From NCBI GenBank assembly GCA_028707125.1, contig JAQTUX010000002.1:186001-250000 (forward strand): 64,000 nt of DNA, read 5' to 3'. Shown here piece after piece: positions 45,853 through 52,416 of the stretch. Each line of letters opens with the position of its first letter. Position 1 is the first letter of the stretch. Below the pieces are notes generated by a model. It ran no database searches. It saw only the letters and a list, made by a program, of their open reading frames with translations, and was not told the origin of the DNA. Position numbers and translations under genes: made by a program. This stretch comes from Candidatus Omnitrophota bacterium. Its GTDB lineage: Bacteria > Omnitrophota > Gorgyraeia > Gygaellales > JAQTUX01.

Positions 45853-46497
45853 TTATTTCTCCGGTAAATTAATTATTTTCACTATGGCCCCTTTGCCTAT
45901 AAGCATCTCGGCAAGACACCTCTCGGCCAAAAAAACATTCTTATTGGTAAATTTATCCGAATCGAAGACAATCTGAACTACGCGCCCCTTCAAGGCTATG
46001 TTGTCAAAATCCTCTACTGGCTCATGTCCACTCGACCAATTCCAAACCCCTGAAATAGCGATTGCAAAGAAGCCTTCTTGGCAGGCCTTTAGTGCCTTTT
46101 TTTCGCCTTCCGTTAGGAAAATCGGGACATTCACATCATCAATAATCGGCCAAACTTTCGGCGGAATGTAAAGACGGGATTTAACTCCTATAGGCCGTAT
46201 ATATTTACGGGACTTTTTACCTGCCACATCTTCCGGCAAAGGTATATCTAGCTTAAAATTTAAATCCTTTTCCAAGAAACCATCTTTACCTATATATGGT
46301 ATAACGTAGCCGCCACCGACCCCTTGTTGCCGATTAAGTAAAGTTTTACTCTCTTCCGCTGAAGCTGAATATATACGCACCGCGAGAATCATTTCATCTA
46401 AAAGTTTAGATCTACGTAAGTCCGCCAAATGCTGTGGTAGCAAGACTTCCTTAACGTGTTTCGGCCATTCCTTATTTAAGTGCTTAGGTTTAAACAT
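45853..46497 (-). CDS. DUF3854/Toprim-like primase-related protein
   Basis: 214 residues. The segment IFLTEGEKKALKACQ (Glu130) and VFDSDKF (Asp179, Asp181) match the Glu and DxD metal residues of the Toprim fold in DUF3854 proteins. AISGVWNW is also typical. The N-terminal part (residues 1-110) has a sugar-free beta-rich pattern often seen ahead of these domains. An AGGAGG site precedes the ATG. Coupled with the ATPase gene downstream, it likely makes or recognises primers for the element. Confidence 0.82.
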   Translation of the reverse strand: MFKPKHLNKEWPKHVKEVLLPQHLADLRRSKLLDEMILAVRIYSASAEESKTLLNRQQGVGGGYVIPYIGKDGFLEKDLNFKLDIPLPEDVAGKKSRKYIRPIGVKSRLYIPPKVWPIIDDVNVPIFLTEGEKKALKACQEGFFAIAISGVWNWSSGHEPVEDFDNIALKGRVVQIVFDSDKFTNKNVFLAERCLAEMLIGKGAIVKIINLPEK

Positions 46498-46556
46498 TTT
46501 ATCCTCCTATTTACTGTATGCTTTGCGTGTCTTGCGCATATTAAGGTAAAAAAATA

Positions 46557-47114
46557 TTATTTCCCGGTATCGGCCCTATTCTTTCTTTGGATTTTTACTT
46601 TTACGGTACGAGTCTCCTTAATTGTTTCTTCAATGAACTTATTTTTATCAATGCCGTGTGGGTCTTCTGCTCTTCCAAGAACTGATGCTAATTTTTCGAT
46701 AATCCGTTTGGCAACCCGGTCATTTTCTACCTGAAATATGAAAGCTTGAGTCTTCCTGTTCTTGCAGAAACTATCGTAATAATGTTTTAAGAAGTCGCGG
46801 AAAACCTTTACTACTTCTGTCAGGTTTAGCGTATTCGTCAATGACATGGTAATATCTTCAAGATCGAAATGAAGCATATTCTTCAATATAAATAAAGAGC
46901 AGAGCTGATCAATAATGCTTCCTTCAAAGTAAGCATTACGCCCGATATGAATAGGTTTTGGGATTACTCCTATTTCGCAATAATACTGTATAGTCCTCCG
47001 CGTTATCGCAATGCCTTTCTTCTTCAGAATGGCTACCACTTCATCAAGAGTAAGCCGGTTCTCTAATGGGGGTAATAAATCCGATATGGCTTCCTTAAGT
47101 CTATTGTCTGTCAT
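46557..47114 (-). CDS. MerR-like DNA-binding protein
   Basis: 185 residues. LTLDEVVAILKKKGIAITRRTIQYYCEIGVIPKPIHIGRNAYF (in part) is a MerR-type winged helix with the RTIQYY recognition region. The C-terminal helical part (from about residue 75) has no recognised effector domain; an Arg/Lys-rich tail ends it. It is the first gene of the replication module (GAGGAG site before the ATG), so it may control replication or copy number. Confidence 0.82.
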   Translation of the reverse strand: MTDNRLKEAISDLLPPLENRLTLDEVVAILKKKGIAITRRTIQYYCEIGVIPKPIHIGRNAYFEGSIIDQLCSLFILKNMLHFDLEDITMSLTNTLNLTEVVKVFRDFLKHYYDSFCKNRKTQAFIFQVENDRVAKRIIEKLASVLGRAEDPHGIDKNKFIEETIKETRTVKVKIQRKNRADTGK

Positions 47115-47248
47115 TTTCTCCTCTGAACATATATTTAAACCTATGCAAAATACGCAATACTTACAGTAAGTTTACCATTTAATTCTTAGTTGTCAAGTAT
47201 TTTTTCAAAGATTTCTTTGTGGCTAAGAAACTCCCATTTAAATAGGTT

Positions 47249-47389
47249 TCAAGCCTTCTCGTTATCAAAGGCACATTTAATCGCTGTCGTAATAACCACA
47301 CGGAATAAATATACACATCCTAGGGTTAATATACATAACCCCGCGTATACTAATGTATCACTGAAGGCCCCATCTTTTCTTACTTTCAT
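47249..47389 (-). CDS. Small single-pass membrane protein
   Basis: 46 residues from ATG 47389 to TGA 47251. An AAGGAGAG site stands eight bases before the ATG. A hydrophobic helix spans about residues 12-38 (TLVYAGLCILTLGCVYLF) with basic residues at the N-terminus (MKVRKDG), suggesting N-in orientation. The 348-base space 47115-47462 otherwise holds nothing convincing. Function is unknown; holin-like or regulatory membrane peptides are possibilities only. Confidence 0.6.
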   Translation of the reverse strand: MKVRKDGAFSDTLVYAGLCILTLGCVYLFRVVITTAIKCAFDNEKA

Positions 47390-47462
47390 TTTTGCACTCT
47401 CCTTTTTTAAATTCTATTCTCTAACAAACAACCGAACATTATTTTGTCCTTCAATTCCACCC

Positions 47463-48011
47463 TTAGAAAACCCCCAATTTCTGGGGGGAGGATTTTTTGT
47501 CCTTAACGTAGCGCAAGAAATAACCTGACTTAGTCCTCTGCCCCTTATCCTTGCTTCCTGCGGGCCTTCCCAGCCTCTTTCCTTGCCTTAATGCCCTTGC
47601 TAGGCCGTCCATTGTCCTTGATACGATGAGTTCGCGCTCGTACTCGGCCAAAACCATGAGCATCTTTAGAAACATCCGGCCCTCTGGCGTACTGGTGTTA
47701 ATGTTCTGGGAAAGAGAAATAAAGTGAACGCCGCGATTTTTGAATTCTTCAAACAGATTAAGCAAGTGCTTTAAGCTGCGGCCCACTCGGTCTAGCTTGT
47801 AGCAAACAACACAATCAATCTTGCCGGCGCGAATATCACCTAACAACTCTTCAAAAGCTGGTCGGTTATTGTCTTTGCCGCTAAAACCATGGTCGACGTA
47901 TTCGCGAGTAATCTGATAGTTCATGCGGGTGCAGTAATCTTTTAACGGGATAATCTGTGTATCCGTTCTTTGGTCTGAACTGCTAACTCTTGCATAAATT
48001 CCGACTTTCAT
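47463..48011 (-). CDS. Resolvase/invertase-type serine recombinase
   Basis: 182 residues when started at 48011 (MKVGIYARVSSSDQ, catalytic Ser10). A frame 14 codons longer begins at 48053 but lacks the family N-terminus. CYKLDRVGRSLKHLL and LAEYERELIVSRT complete the catalytic domain; the short C-terminus (GRPAGSKDKGQRTKSGYFLR) is a reduced DNA-binding region with a GRPxGSKD motif of the Hin-like family. It may resolve dimers or invert DNA in the element. A stem of 6 bp (47471-47487) with four T lies over its 3' end. Confidence 0.9.
   Translation of the reverse strand: MKVGIYARVSSSDQRTDTQIIPLKDYCTRMNYQITREYVDHGFSGKDNNRPAFEELLGDIRAGKIDCVVCYKLDRVGRSLKHLLNLFEEFKNRGVHFISLSQNINTSTPEGRMFLKMLMVLAEYERELIVSRTMDGLARALRQGKRLGRPAGSKDKGQRTKSGYFLRYVKDKKSSPQKLGVF
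47467..47487 (-). terminator. Possible intrinsic terminator overlapping resolvase 3' end
   Basis: On the minus strand CCCCCA, five-base loop, TGGGGG, then TTTTC. The stem is GC-rich but only six pairs long and the T-tract is four, so it would be weak. It covers the last codons and stop of the resolvase gene. Confidence 0.4.
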
Positions 48012-48041
48012 ATGGGATGCCCACCTTTCGTAAAATAAAAC

Positions 48042-48120
48042 GGGCGAGGCCAATCCTGTGGGGGATTTTGTGACCTCGCCCTAATTCGTGCACGAATGTT
48101 AAATTTCTATATCCCCCACA
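48042..48120. repeat. Nested inverted repeats and a 14-bp palindrome upstream of the resolvase gene
   Basis: GGGCGAGG (48042-48049) pairs with CCTCGCCC (48074-48081). TGTGGGGGAT near 48057 pairs with ATCCCCCACA near 48111. Between them is the perfect palindrome ATTCGTGCACGAAT (48084-48097). Resolvases of this kind act at palindromic sites next to their gene, so this is a res/operator candidate. Confidence 0.65.
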
Positions 48121-48235
48121 TTATCAATGGCTTACAACAATTATTATAACAAAAAAATGGGGGAATTGCAAAAGGTTTTTTAAAATAAATTGGCAGAAAT
48201 TATTTTGATGTTACATCTTTAGAGGGGAGTATAAG

Positions 48236-48775
48236 TTACGGTATCGTCGTTTCCCGGTATTTGTCAGGGGTGACCTGCTCGCACAGTTTTAAAACTTGCT
48301 GGAACCGGTTACTTTCGCTCGTTATAAACGACGTGTCATCTTTATTCTTTTTTATCGACAGAAGCTCTTTTAGTATTTCGCCCATACTTTTTACTATAAC
48401 CCCATTCGCTTTAAACGATTTGAGCTGCATCGCTTCGTCTTTCAGACGTCCGTAAATAAACATTTTATCGTATTTCTTACCGAGGAAAAATTCAGCTTTT
48501 TGTTTGACGGATAAATCGTCGTATTTCTTCTTAATATAGTCTTTGACGGTTTCGCCGATTTGCTGTTGGTTTTTCTTACCGGGATCTCGGTCAAGATAGG
48601 CCATAGGGTCGCTGCTACACTGAACTTCCACATGCACGCTACCTTCTATTTTGCCGTTTCTGACTTTAACCGCGAGAATGTCGAGCTCCTTCCGACCGGA
48701 TTTTAAGCCTTGCACGGCGAAGTAGCCTTGGGAAGCTAACCAGCCCGTTATTATGTCCTCGAATAAATCTGCCAT
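48236..48775 (-). CDS. Restriction-endonuclease-fold-like protein, divergent from XRE regulator
   Basis: About 179 residues from ATG 48775 (MADLFEDIITGW); frames starting at 48787 or 48832 are possible. The order Glu-rich helix, GRKELDILAVK (Asp32), then VHVEVQ (Glu50 and Gln52) follows the D...ExK/Q pattern of PD-(D/E)xK nucleases, but this is read by eye. The rest (KKYDDLSVKQKAEFFLGKKY) is Lys-rich. It is transcribed away from a small XRE protein across a 19-bp palindrome, like nucleases with controller proteins. Function unproven. Confidence 0.7.
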   Translation of the reverse strand: MADLFEDIITGWLASQGYFAVQGLKSGRKELDILAVKVRNGKIEGSVHVEVQCSSDPMAYLDRDPGKKNQQQIGETVKDYIKKKYDDLSVKQKAEFFLGKKYDKMFIYGRLKDEAMQLKSFKANGVIVKSMGEILKELLSIKKNKDDTSFITSESNRFQQVLKLCEQVTPDKYRETTIP

Positions 48776-48819
48776 GTCTTTAAGCATAGCATAATAACCG
48801 GGAAGCGTAAAGAACAAAA

Positions 48820-48838
48820 CACGAAGTGCCACTTCGTG
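48820..48838. promoter_or_regulatory. 19-bp palindromic operator candidate in divergent promoter region
   Basis: CACGAAGTG, one central C, CACTTCGTG: 9-base arms pair perfectly. It lies in the 96-base gap between the nuclease-like gene (start 48775) and the XRE gene (start 48872), where it can control both. The XRE gene has a GATAAT -10-like box at 48860-48865, only seven bases before its ATG, suggesting a leaderless transcript. Confidence 0.65.
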
Positions 48839-48871
48839 GTAAAAACGACAATTTGGCGAGATAATTACTTT

Positions 48872-49090
48872 ATGGCTATACCTACAATTAGGCTTAAATT
48901 TGCTCAGAAATTACGTGAGGCGCGCAGGAAGGCTAAATTGACTCAAGAAGAAATGGCCGACCGCATCGAGTTCAGCGTCCGATATTATCAGATGTTAGAA
49001 TCGAAAACTCCACCTGCGATTAAAATTGATAGCATAGAAAAAATCGCAGACGTGCTAAAAATAAATCCTGCCGAGCTGTTGAAGTTTTAA
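48872..49090 (+). CDS. Small XRE-family HTH regulator
   Basis: 72 residues from ATG 48872 (MAIPTIRLKFAQKL); a frame to 48836 adds 12 residues without family support. The HTH is standard: REARRKAKLTQEEMADRIEFSVRYYQMLESK (in part) with IEKIADVLKINPAELL. In size and fold it resembles restriction-modification controller (C) proteins and phage repressors. It is the first of two plus-strand genes in the element and faces the nuclease-like gene. Its stop shares two bases with the stop of the opposite gene. Confidence 0.88.
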   Translation: MAIPTIRLKFAQKLREARRKAKLTQEEMADRIEFSVRYYQMLESKTPPAIKIDSIEKIADVLKINPAELLKF

Positions 49091-49533
49091 TTCAACCCAA
49101 ACTTTTTAGTAAAAGCAGAAGACATAATAGCTACTATTATACCAATAGCAATACCAATGAAGAGCGTCCATATTCTATCTGATCTTCGTTGCCGTTCTTC
49201 TTCTAAATAGAGATCAGCTTTTGTTGTACAAAAGAAAAGCTGTTTATTAAAATCATCCCTATTTATAATCTTTTGTCCGATATATTCGAATTCTCCTTTT
49301 CCAAATGATGCAGTGTATAACGTAATAGCTAATTCTCTATTCTTAGAATTGTAAATATCTTTGCCATTCTGACTCATTATAGAATCAATATAACCACCTG
49401 TTATTAAATTAACGAAAGGATAAGCATCCCGGTGATCATTATATCTCTTAGGTAAGATTTTAATAATTTGACCTAAGTTCATTTCCTTTTTATCTCTAAG
49501 CTCTTTTAATATATTATGAGAAATGTTCTCCAT
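49087..49533 (-). CDS. Hypothetical protein with C-terminal membrane anchor
   Basis: 148 residues. An N-terminal winged-helix-like part (NILKELRDKKEMNLGQIIKILPKRY) leads to a middle domain with FGKGEFEYIGQKIINRDDFN, then one transmembrane helix near the end (IWTLFIGIAIGIIVAIMSSAF, residues about 122-142), with RRSDR before it. Convergent with the XRE gene. No family was recognised. A membrane-linked sensor is possible. Confidence 0.65.
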   Translation of the reverse strand: MENISHNILKELRDKKEMNLGQIIKILPKRYNDHRDAYPFVNLITGGYIDSIMSQNGKDIYNSKNRELAITLYTASFGKGEFEYIGQKIINRDDFNKQLFFCTTKADLYLEEERQRRSDRIWTLFIGIAIGIIVAIMSSAFTKKFGLN

Positions 49534-49671
49534 AGATAAAACCCCACCAGATTTGTAATTTTTGTCTATCTGTCTACCGTAAAGCTCAGACCAGCCTTTT
49601 GTTTGTTCTTATTTGACCAAAAGGAACTTTTCTTTGCAGAGAATTCTTTTATTTATTGTTTTTGCTAAGCC

Positions 49672-49878
49672 TTATCTTCTATGGCATTCCGGACAACAAT
49701 ACGCACAACCATCTGCCCTTGAATACCTTCTCTTAGCTTCTTGAACGGCACCGTGACAACTTGCAAAATTTCCTAAAGGTTCCCTGTTTTCAGGCTCAGG
49801 TAGCCAGTTACAGCTATAGTTATGGACCTCGTGATCACCGTTTGCTTGTGCTTGTTTATTTACGCAATATTGCGCCAT
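49672..49878 (-). CDS. Conserved Cys-rich small protein (68 aa)
   Basis: 68 residues. MAQYCVNKQAQANGDHEVHNYSCNWLP (in part) and CAYCCPECHRR belong to a widespread family of short cysteine-rich proteins on islands and in Bacteroidetes-like genomes, annotated as hypothetical. The Cys/His arrangement (YC, C, C, CxxCCxxCH) suggests zinc binding. A strong AAAAGGAGG site precedes the ATG. Function unknown. Confidence 0.75.
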   Translation of the reverse strand: MAQYCVNKQAQANGDHEVHNYSCNWLPEPENREPLGNFASCHGAVQEAKRRYSRADGCAYCCPECHRR

Positions 49879-49915
49879 AATTGACCTCCTTTTGATATGA
49901 TTAATTTTGGTTAAG

Positions 49916-50134
49916 CTATATTAAAGGCTGACTATCAATATTATCACCTTCTCTCTTGTCCGGATTATCGCGTAGATAGTTTACACCATTAATTTTAACC
50001 GTATGATAACCGGGCAGATTACCATTTTTAACCATTTTGACTGCCTCTGTTCGCCGAACAACCCTGTCTCCAATCTTATAATGAGTGTTGCCGCCTGTAT
50101 CATTTTCCTTTCTTCCTGTTATTCTTCTAGCCAT
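49916..50134 (-). CDS. DUF3892-like small protein (72 aa)
   Basis: 72 residues. The segment AVKMVKNGNLPGYHTVKINGVNYLRDNPD corresponds to the conserved part of the DUF3892 family, small proteins of unknown role frequent on mobile DNA. AAAAGGAGG stands nine bases before the ATG. It neighbours other short genes of the same direction, with which it probably shares a transcript. Confidence 0.75.
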   Translation of the reverse strand: MARRITGRKENDTGGNTHYKIGDRVVRRTEAVKMVKNGNLPGYHTVKINGVNYLRDNPDKREGDNIDSQPLI

Positions 50135-50172
50135 AAATCCTCCTTTTCATGTTTTAGCATTCATTGTTAGTT

Positions 50173-50670
50173 TTATTCACTCTTCTCGTTCTGTTCATCT
50201 TTTCCAGGTGGCATACATACCTTACAAGGCACATAGCCTTTGCTTTTTGCTTCTTTAACAGAACTGAAAACTATTAAATTTTGAGGTTTGATTTTCTTAG
50301 CCCATCTGCACCATGTATAATGATATTTATTAGAATTAATGCTGCCTACGTAGACAGATTCCTTTCTCTCTGTTTCAATGGCTTCTTTATTCTCTTGAGA
50401 CCTCTGTGAGATAGCCTCATATTTTTGAGTATAATTCTGTTTTGGATAAGTTGGCTGTGAATCACTACAATTTGGATAATATGGCGCACATTTTGCGGAA
50501 AGGGGCGTCCCATCACAACATCTGCATCCACATACCCCACCATGATGAGAACAACACCCACTTCTGGCTTCGGCAAATGGAGTATTATAAAACGACAAAA
50601 GAAATAAGATAAGGATGAATAATACGCTACTTTTCGATATTTTAATTTGGCTCAAAGCTATATTCTCCAA
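50173..50670 (-). CDS. Exported Cys-rich protein with Ada-like metal-binding tail
   Basis: About 165 residues. An N-terminal signal sequence (SSVLFILILFLLSFYNTPFAEA) is followed by a CCSHHGGVCGCRCCDG block, a recurring secreted zinc or copper motif, and a C-terminal domain YVGSINSNKYHYTWCRWAKKI ... YVPCKVC (in pieces) resembling the Ada zinc-binding unit often tailed onto secreted nucleases. The start is TTG at 50670; a TTG at 50655 behind GGAG is an alternative. It follows LexA by 11 bases, so it may be SOS-linked. Confidence 0.7.
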   Translation of the reverse strand: MENIALSQIKISKSSVLFILILFLLSFYNTPFAEARSGCCSHHGGVCGCRCCDGTPLSAKCAPYYPNCSDSQPTYPKQNYTQKYEAISQRSQENKEAIETERKESVYVGSINSNKYHYTWCRWAKKIKPQNLIVFSSVKEAKSKGYVPCKVCMPPGKDEQNEKSE

Positions 50671-50681
50671 ATTGATTATAT

Positions 50682-51320
50682 CTATTCTTTATGGCTCTCT
50701 TTGGGTATAACTGCTATAACAACACCTTGAATTTGAAAATCATCAGTTAAAATAATCGGTTTGTGTCCTTCATTAGAAGATTTTGGTCTTAAAATAATCA
50801 TATTTTGCGTACGGTGAAATTCTTTAATGGTCGCTTCCTCATTAATCAATGCTACGACCCTATCTCCTTCATTGGCTGTTGACTGTTGTCTAACCAAAAC
50901 AAGATCCCCATCGTTAATCCCTGCTTTATCCATAGAATCTCCCTGGGCATGTAATAGATAATATTTTGACCCTGGCTTTGCAAGTGCAGTGGATACAGGA
51001 ATAAATCCTTCTATATTTTCTTCTGCCAATATTGGCGTGCCGCAGGCTACGGTTCCAACTATTGGGATGTTCGTAGTTTGGGCATGCATCGAACCGAAAT
51101 CCAAATCTCTAATAAGCTGGTAATCCCCATTTTTAAATTTCTTTATGACACCCTTTTCTTGAAGCTGCTCAAGTATATCCTGTACTGATCGCGGAGATTT
51201 GTAACTTAAATCAGCCATTAACTCCCTTATGGATGGAGCATATCCCTTGTGCATAAGCCAGTTTCTAATATGACGAATAGCCTCTAACTGTTTCTTTGTT
51301 AAGCAATTCTCGTTCTTCAT
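50682..51320 (-). CDS. lexA: LexA-type SOS repressor with autocleavage
   Basis: 212 residues. N-terminal winged helix (LTKKQLEAIRHIRNWLMHKGYAPSIRELM in part). The self-cleavage bond is Cys93-Gly94 (VACGTPI), the nucleophile Ser129 in QGDSMDKAGI and the base Lys166 in NEEATIKEF. This is the catalytic S24 peptidase layout. The gene is preceded by a promoter whose -10 lies in a 16-bp palindrome that abuts the ATG. It may govern the element in response to DNA damage. A host LexA could also exist elsewhere. Confidence 0.93.
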   Translation of the reverse strand: MKNENCLTKKQLEAIRHIRNWLMHKGYAPSIRELMADLSYKSPRSVQDILEQLQEKGVIKKFKNGDYQLIRDLDFGSMHAQTTNIPIVGTVACGTPILAEENIEGFIPVSTALAKPGSKYYLLHAQGDSMDKAGINDGDLVLVRQQSTANEGDRVVALINEEATIKEFHRTQNMIILRPKSSNEGHKPIILTDDFQIQGVVIAVIPKESHKE

Positions 51321-51336
51321 ACATACAATTGTATGT
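51321..51336. promoter_or_regulatory. Perfect 16-bp operator palindrome at the lexA start
   Basis: ACATACAATTGTATGT is a perfect palindrome directly adjacent to the lexA ATG at 51320. It overlaps the -10 box (51328-51333), so a bound repressor would block RNA polymerase. It is the best candidate for the target of this LexA. No second copy was found by eye at the other element promoters. Confidence 0.75.
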
Positions 51337-51356
51337 TACTGTATGGTTTTTGTCAA
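51328..51356 (-). promoter_or_regulatory. lexA promoter, probably leaderless
   Basis: Minus strand: -35 TTGACA (51351-51356), 17-base spacer, -10 TACAAT (51328-51333). The expected start is within a few bases of the ATG at 51320, so no ribosome-binding site fits and the transcript is likely leaderless. The -10 is inside the operator palindrome. Confidence 0.8.
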
Positions 51357-51381
51357 TAGAAATCTGCTAGGAATTAATCTG

Positions 51382-51410
51382 TGGACTTATAGATATTGAC
51401 CTGATATAAT
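51382..51410 (+). promoter_or_regulatory. Promoter of the putative restriction endonuclease gene
   Basis: Plus strand: -35-like TGGACT (51382-51387), 17-base spacer, perfect -10 TATAAT (51405-51410). A GGAAGGG ribosome-binding site (51417-51423) stands seven bases before the ATG at 51430. The promoter diverges from lexA with about 25 bases between the two -35 boxes, so the two may be co-regulated. Confidence 0.7.
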
Positions 51411-51429
51411 TCAACTGGAAGGGCTTTAT

Positions 51430-52416
51430 ATGGCACTAAAACCACAGAATAAAAAACACGAAGCACAAATTCTAGCAGGCACCATTGGAAGAAAAAAAGG
51501 GCACAATTTTGAAAAGGATTTGACTTGTGCTCTCAATTTGATAGACGTCAGACAAATCTTCCCCTACCCGAATATTCCGCACCATATCGTCATGGGAAAA
51601 CCTTCCTTGCTGCTTTTATATTATGTAGCTCAAAAGAAGGAATTAAAAAATATTAAAAAGATTAAAGCTTGGTGGCTTGGAGGACTCGCAACCTCAGGGG
51701 AAGGAGATAAATTAACCGATAAAGACGGTCAACCAATTGCAAAAAGCAAAAGCGATGTCCTAATTGAAATTCAACACGGAGACAAGGTAGACATTGCGGG
51801 GATTTCTGTAAAAACTTGTGATAAGGAAACTCCGACTAACGACCAGCTTTATTTCACTACAGCTTCAGCTTTTTGTGGCTTATTAAGAGCGAACAATATA
51901 CCTATCTCAAAGGATGCTGAAATTGCTTTAAAAATGTTCTGTGGTGACGCGGGATTTAGACCAACCGATTCTTTAGCAACCATCAAAGAAAGAAAATCTG
52001 ACCCGGACAGATGGTTTTGGGAAGAATTGCCAAAGAAATTACGTTTAGAACTAGAGGCAGCTTTCATTAAATACCAAAAAGAAATAAGCACGGTTTTGTT
52101 ACAAAAAGCTTACCCAAATGACCCGTATCCTCCAGAATTTTTACTTCATCAAACAAAGAAATACTCTAATATTAATAATTGCGAGGTCGCTTTATTTACA
52201 ATAGACGAATTAATCGACTTGTCTTGCAAAGCCTGCCGATTTACTTTAAAACCTTATTTTGTAAGAAAAGGAAGGTTTAAAGGAGATCCGAGTAAACATT
52301 TAGCTCCTCGATTTGGTTTTATACAGATGCAGCGAGGAGGTCAAAAGCAACATCCAACGCAATTACAATTTAATCTTCAGGCCGGTTATTTCTATAAGAT
52401 TGGAGAAAATGCTTAA
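51430..52416 (+). CDS. Putative type II restriction endonuclease
   Basis: 328 residues. No catalytic motif is certain, but residues about 118-145 (KSDVLIEIQHGDKVDIAGISVKT) have a D...ExK-like spacing with SVK. The C-terminal HLAPRFGFIQMQRGGQKQHPTQLQFNLQAGYFYKI (in pieces) recalls a family of type II endonucleases. It is convergent with and overlaps by four bases the C5 methyltransferase gene, with Vsr behind, an arrangement typical of type II systems. Site specificity is unknown. Assignment rests on context and partial motif. Confidence 0.75.
   Translation: MALKPQNKKHEAQILAGTIGRKKGHNFEKDLTCALNLIDVRQIFPYPNIPHHIVMGKPSLLLLYYVAQKKELKNIKKIKAWWLGGLATSGEGDKLTDKDGQPIAKSKSDVLIEIQHGDKVDIAGISVKTCDKETPTNDQLYFTTASAFCGLLRANNIPISKDAEIALKMFCGDAGFRPTDSLATIKERKSDPDRWFWEELPKKLRLELEAAFIKYQKEISTVLLQKAYPNDPYPPEFLLHQTKKYSNINNCEVALFTIDELIDLSCKACRFTLKPYFVRKGRFKGDPSKHLAPRFGFIQMQRGGQKQHPTQLQFNLQAGYFYKIGENA

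Noticed and set aside
47190-47528. 112-residue plus-strand frame
   Set aside because: It overlaps the end of the resolvase gene and the antisense of the small membrane protein; no ribosome-binding site and low-complexity composition.
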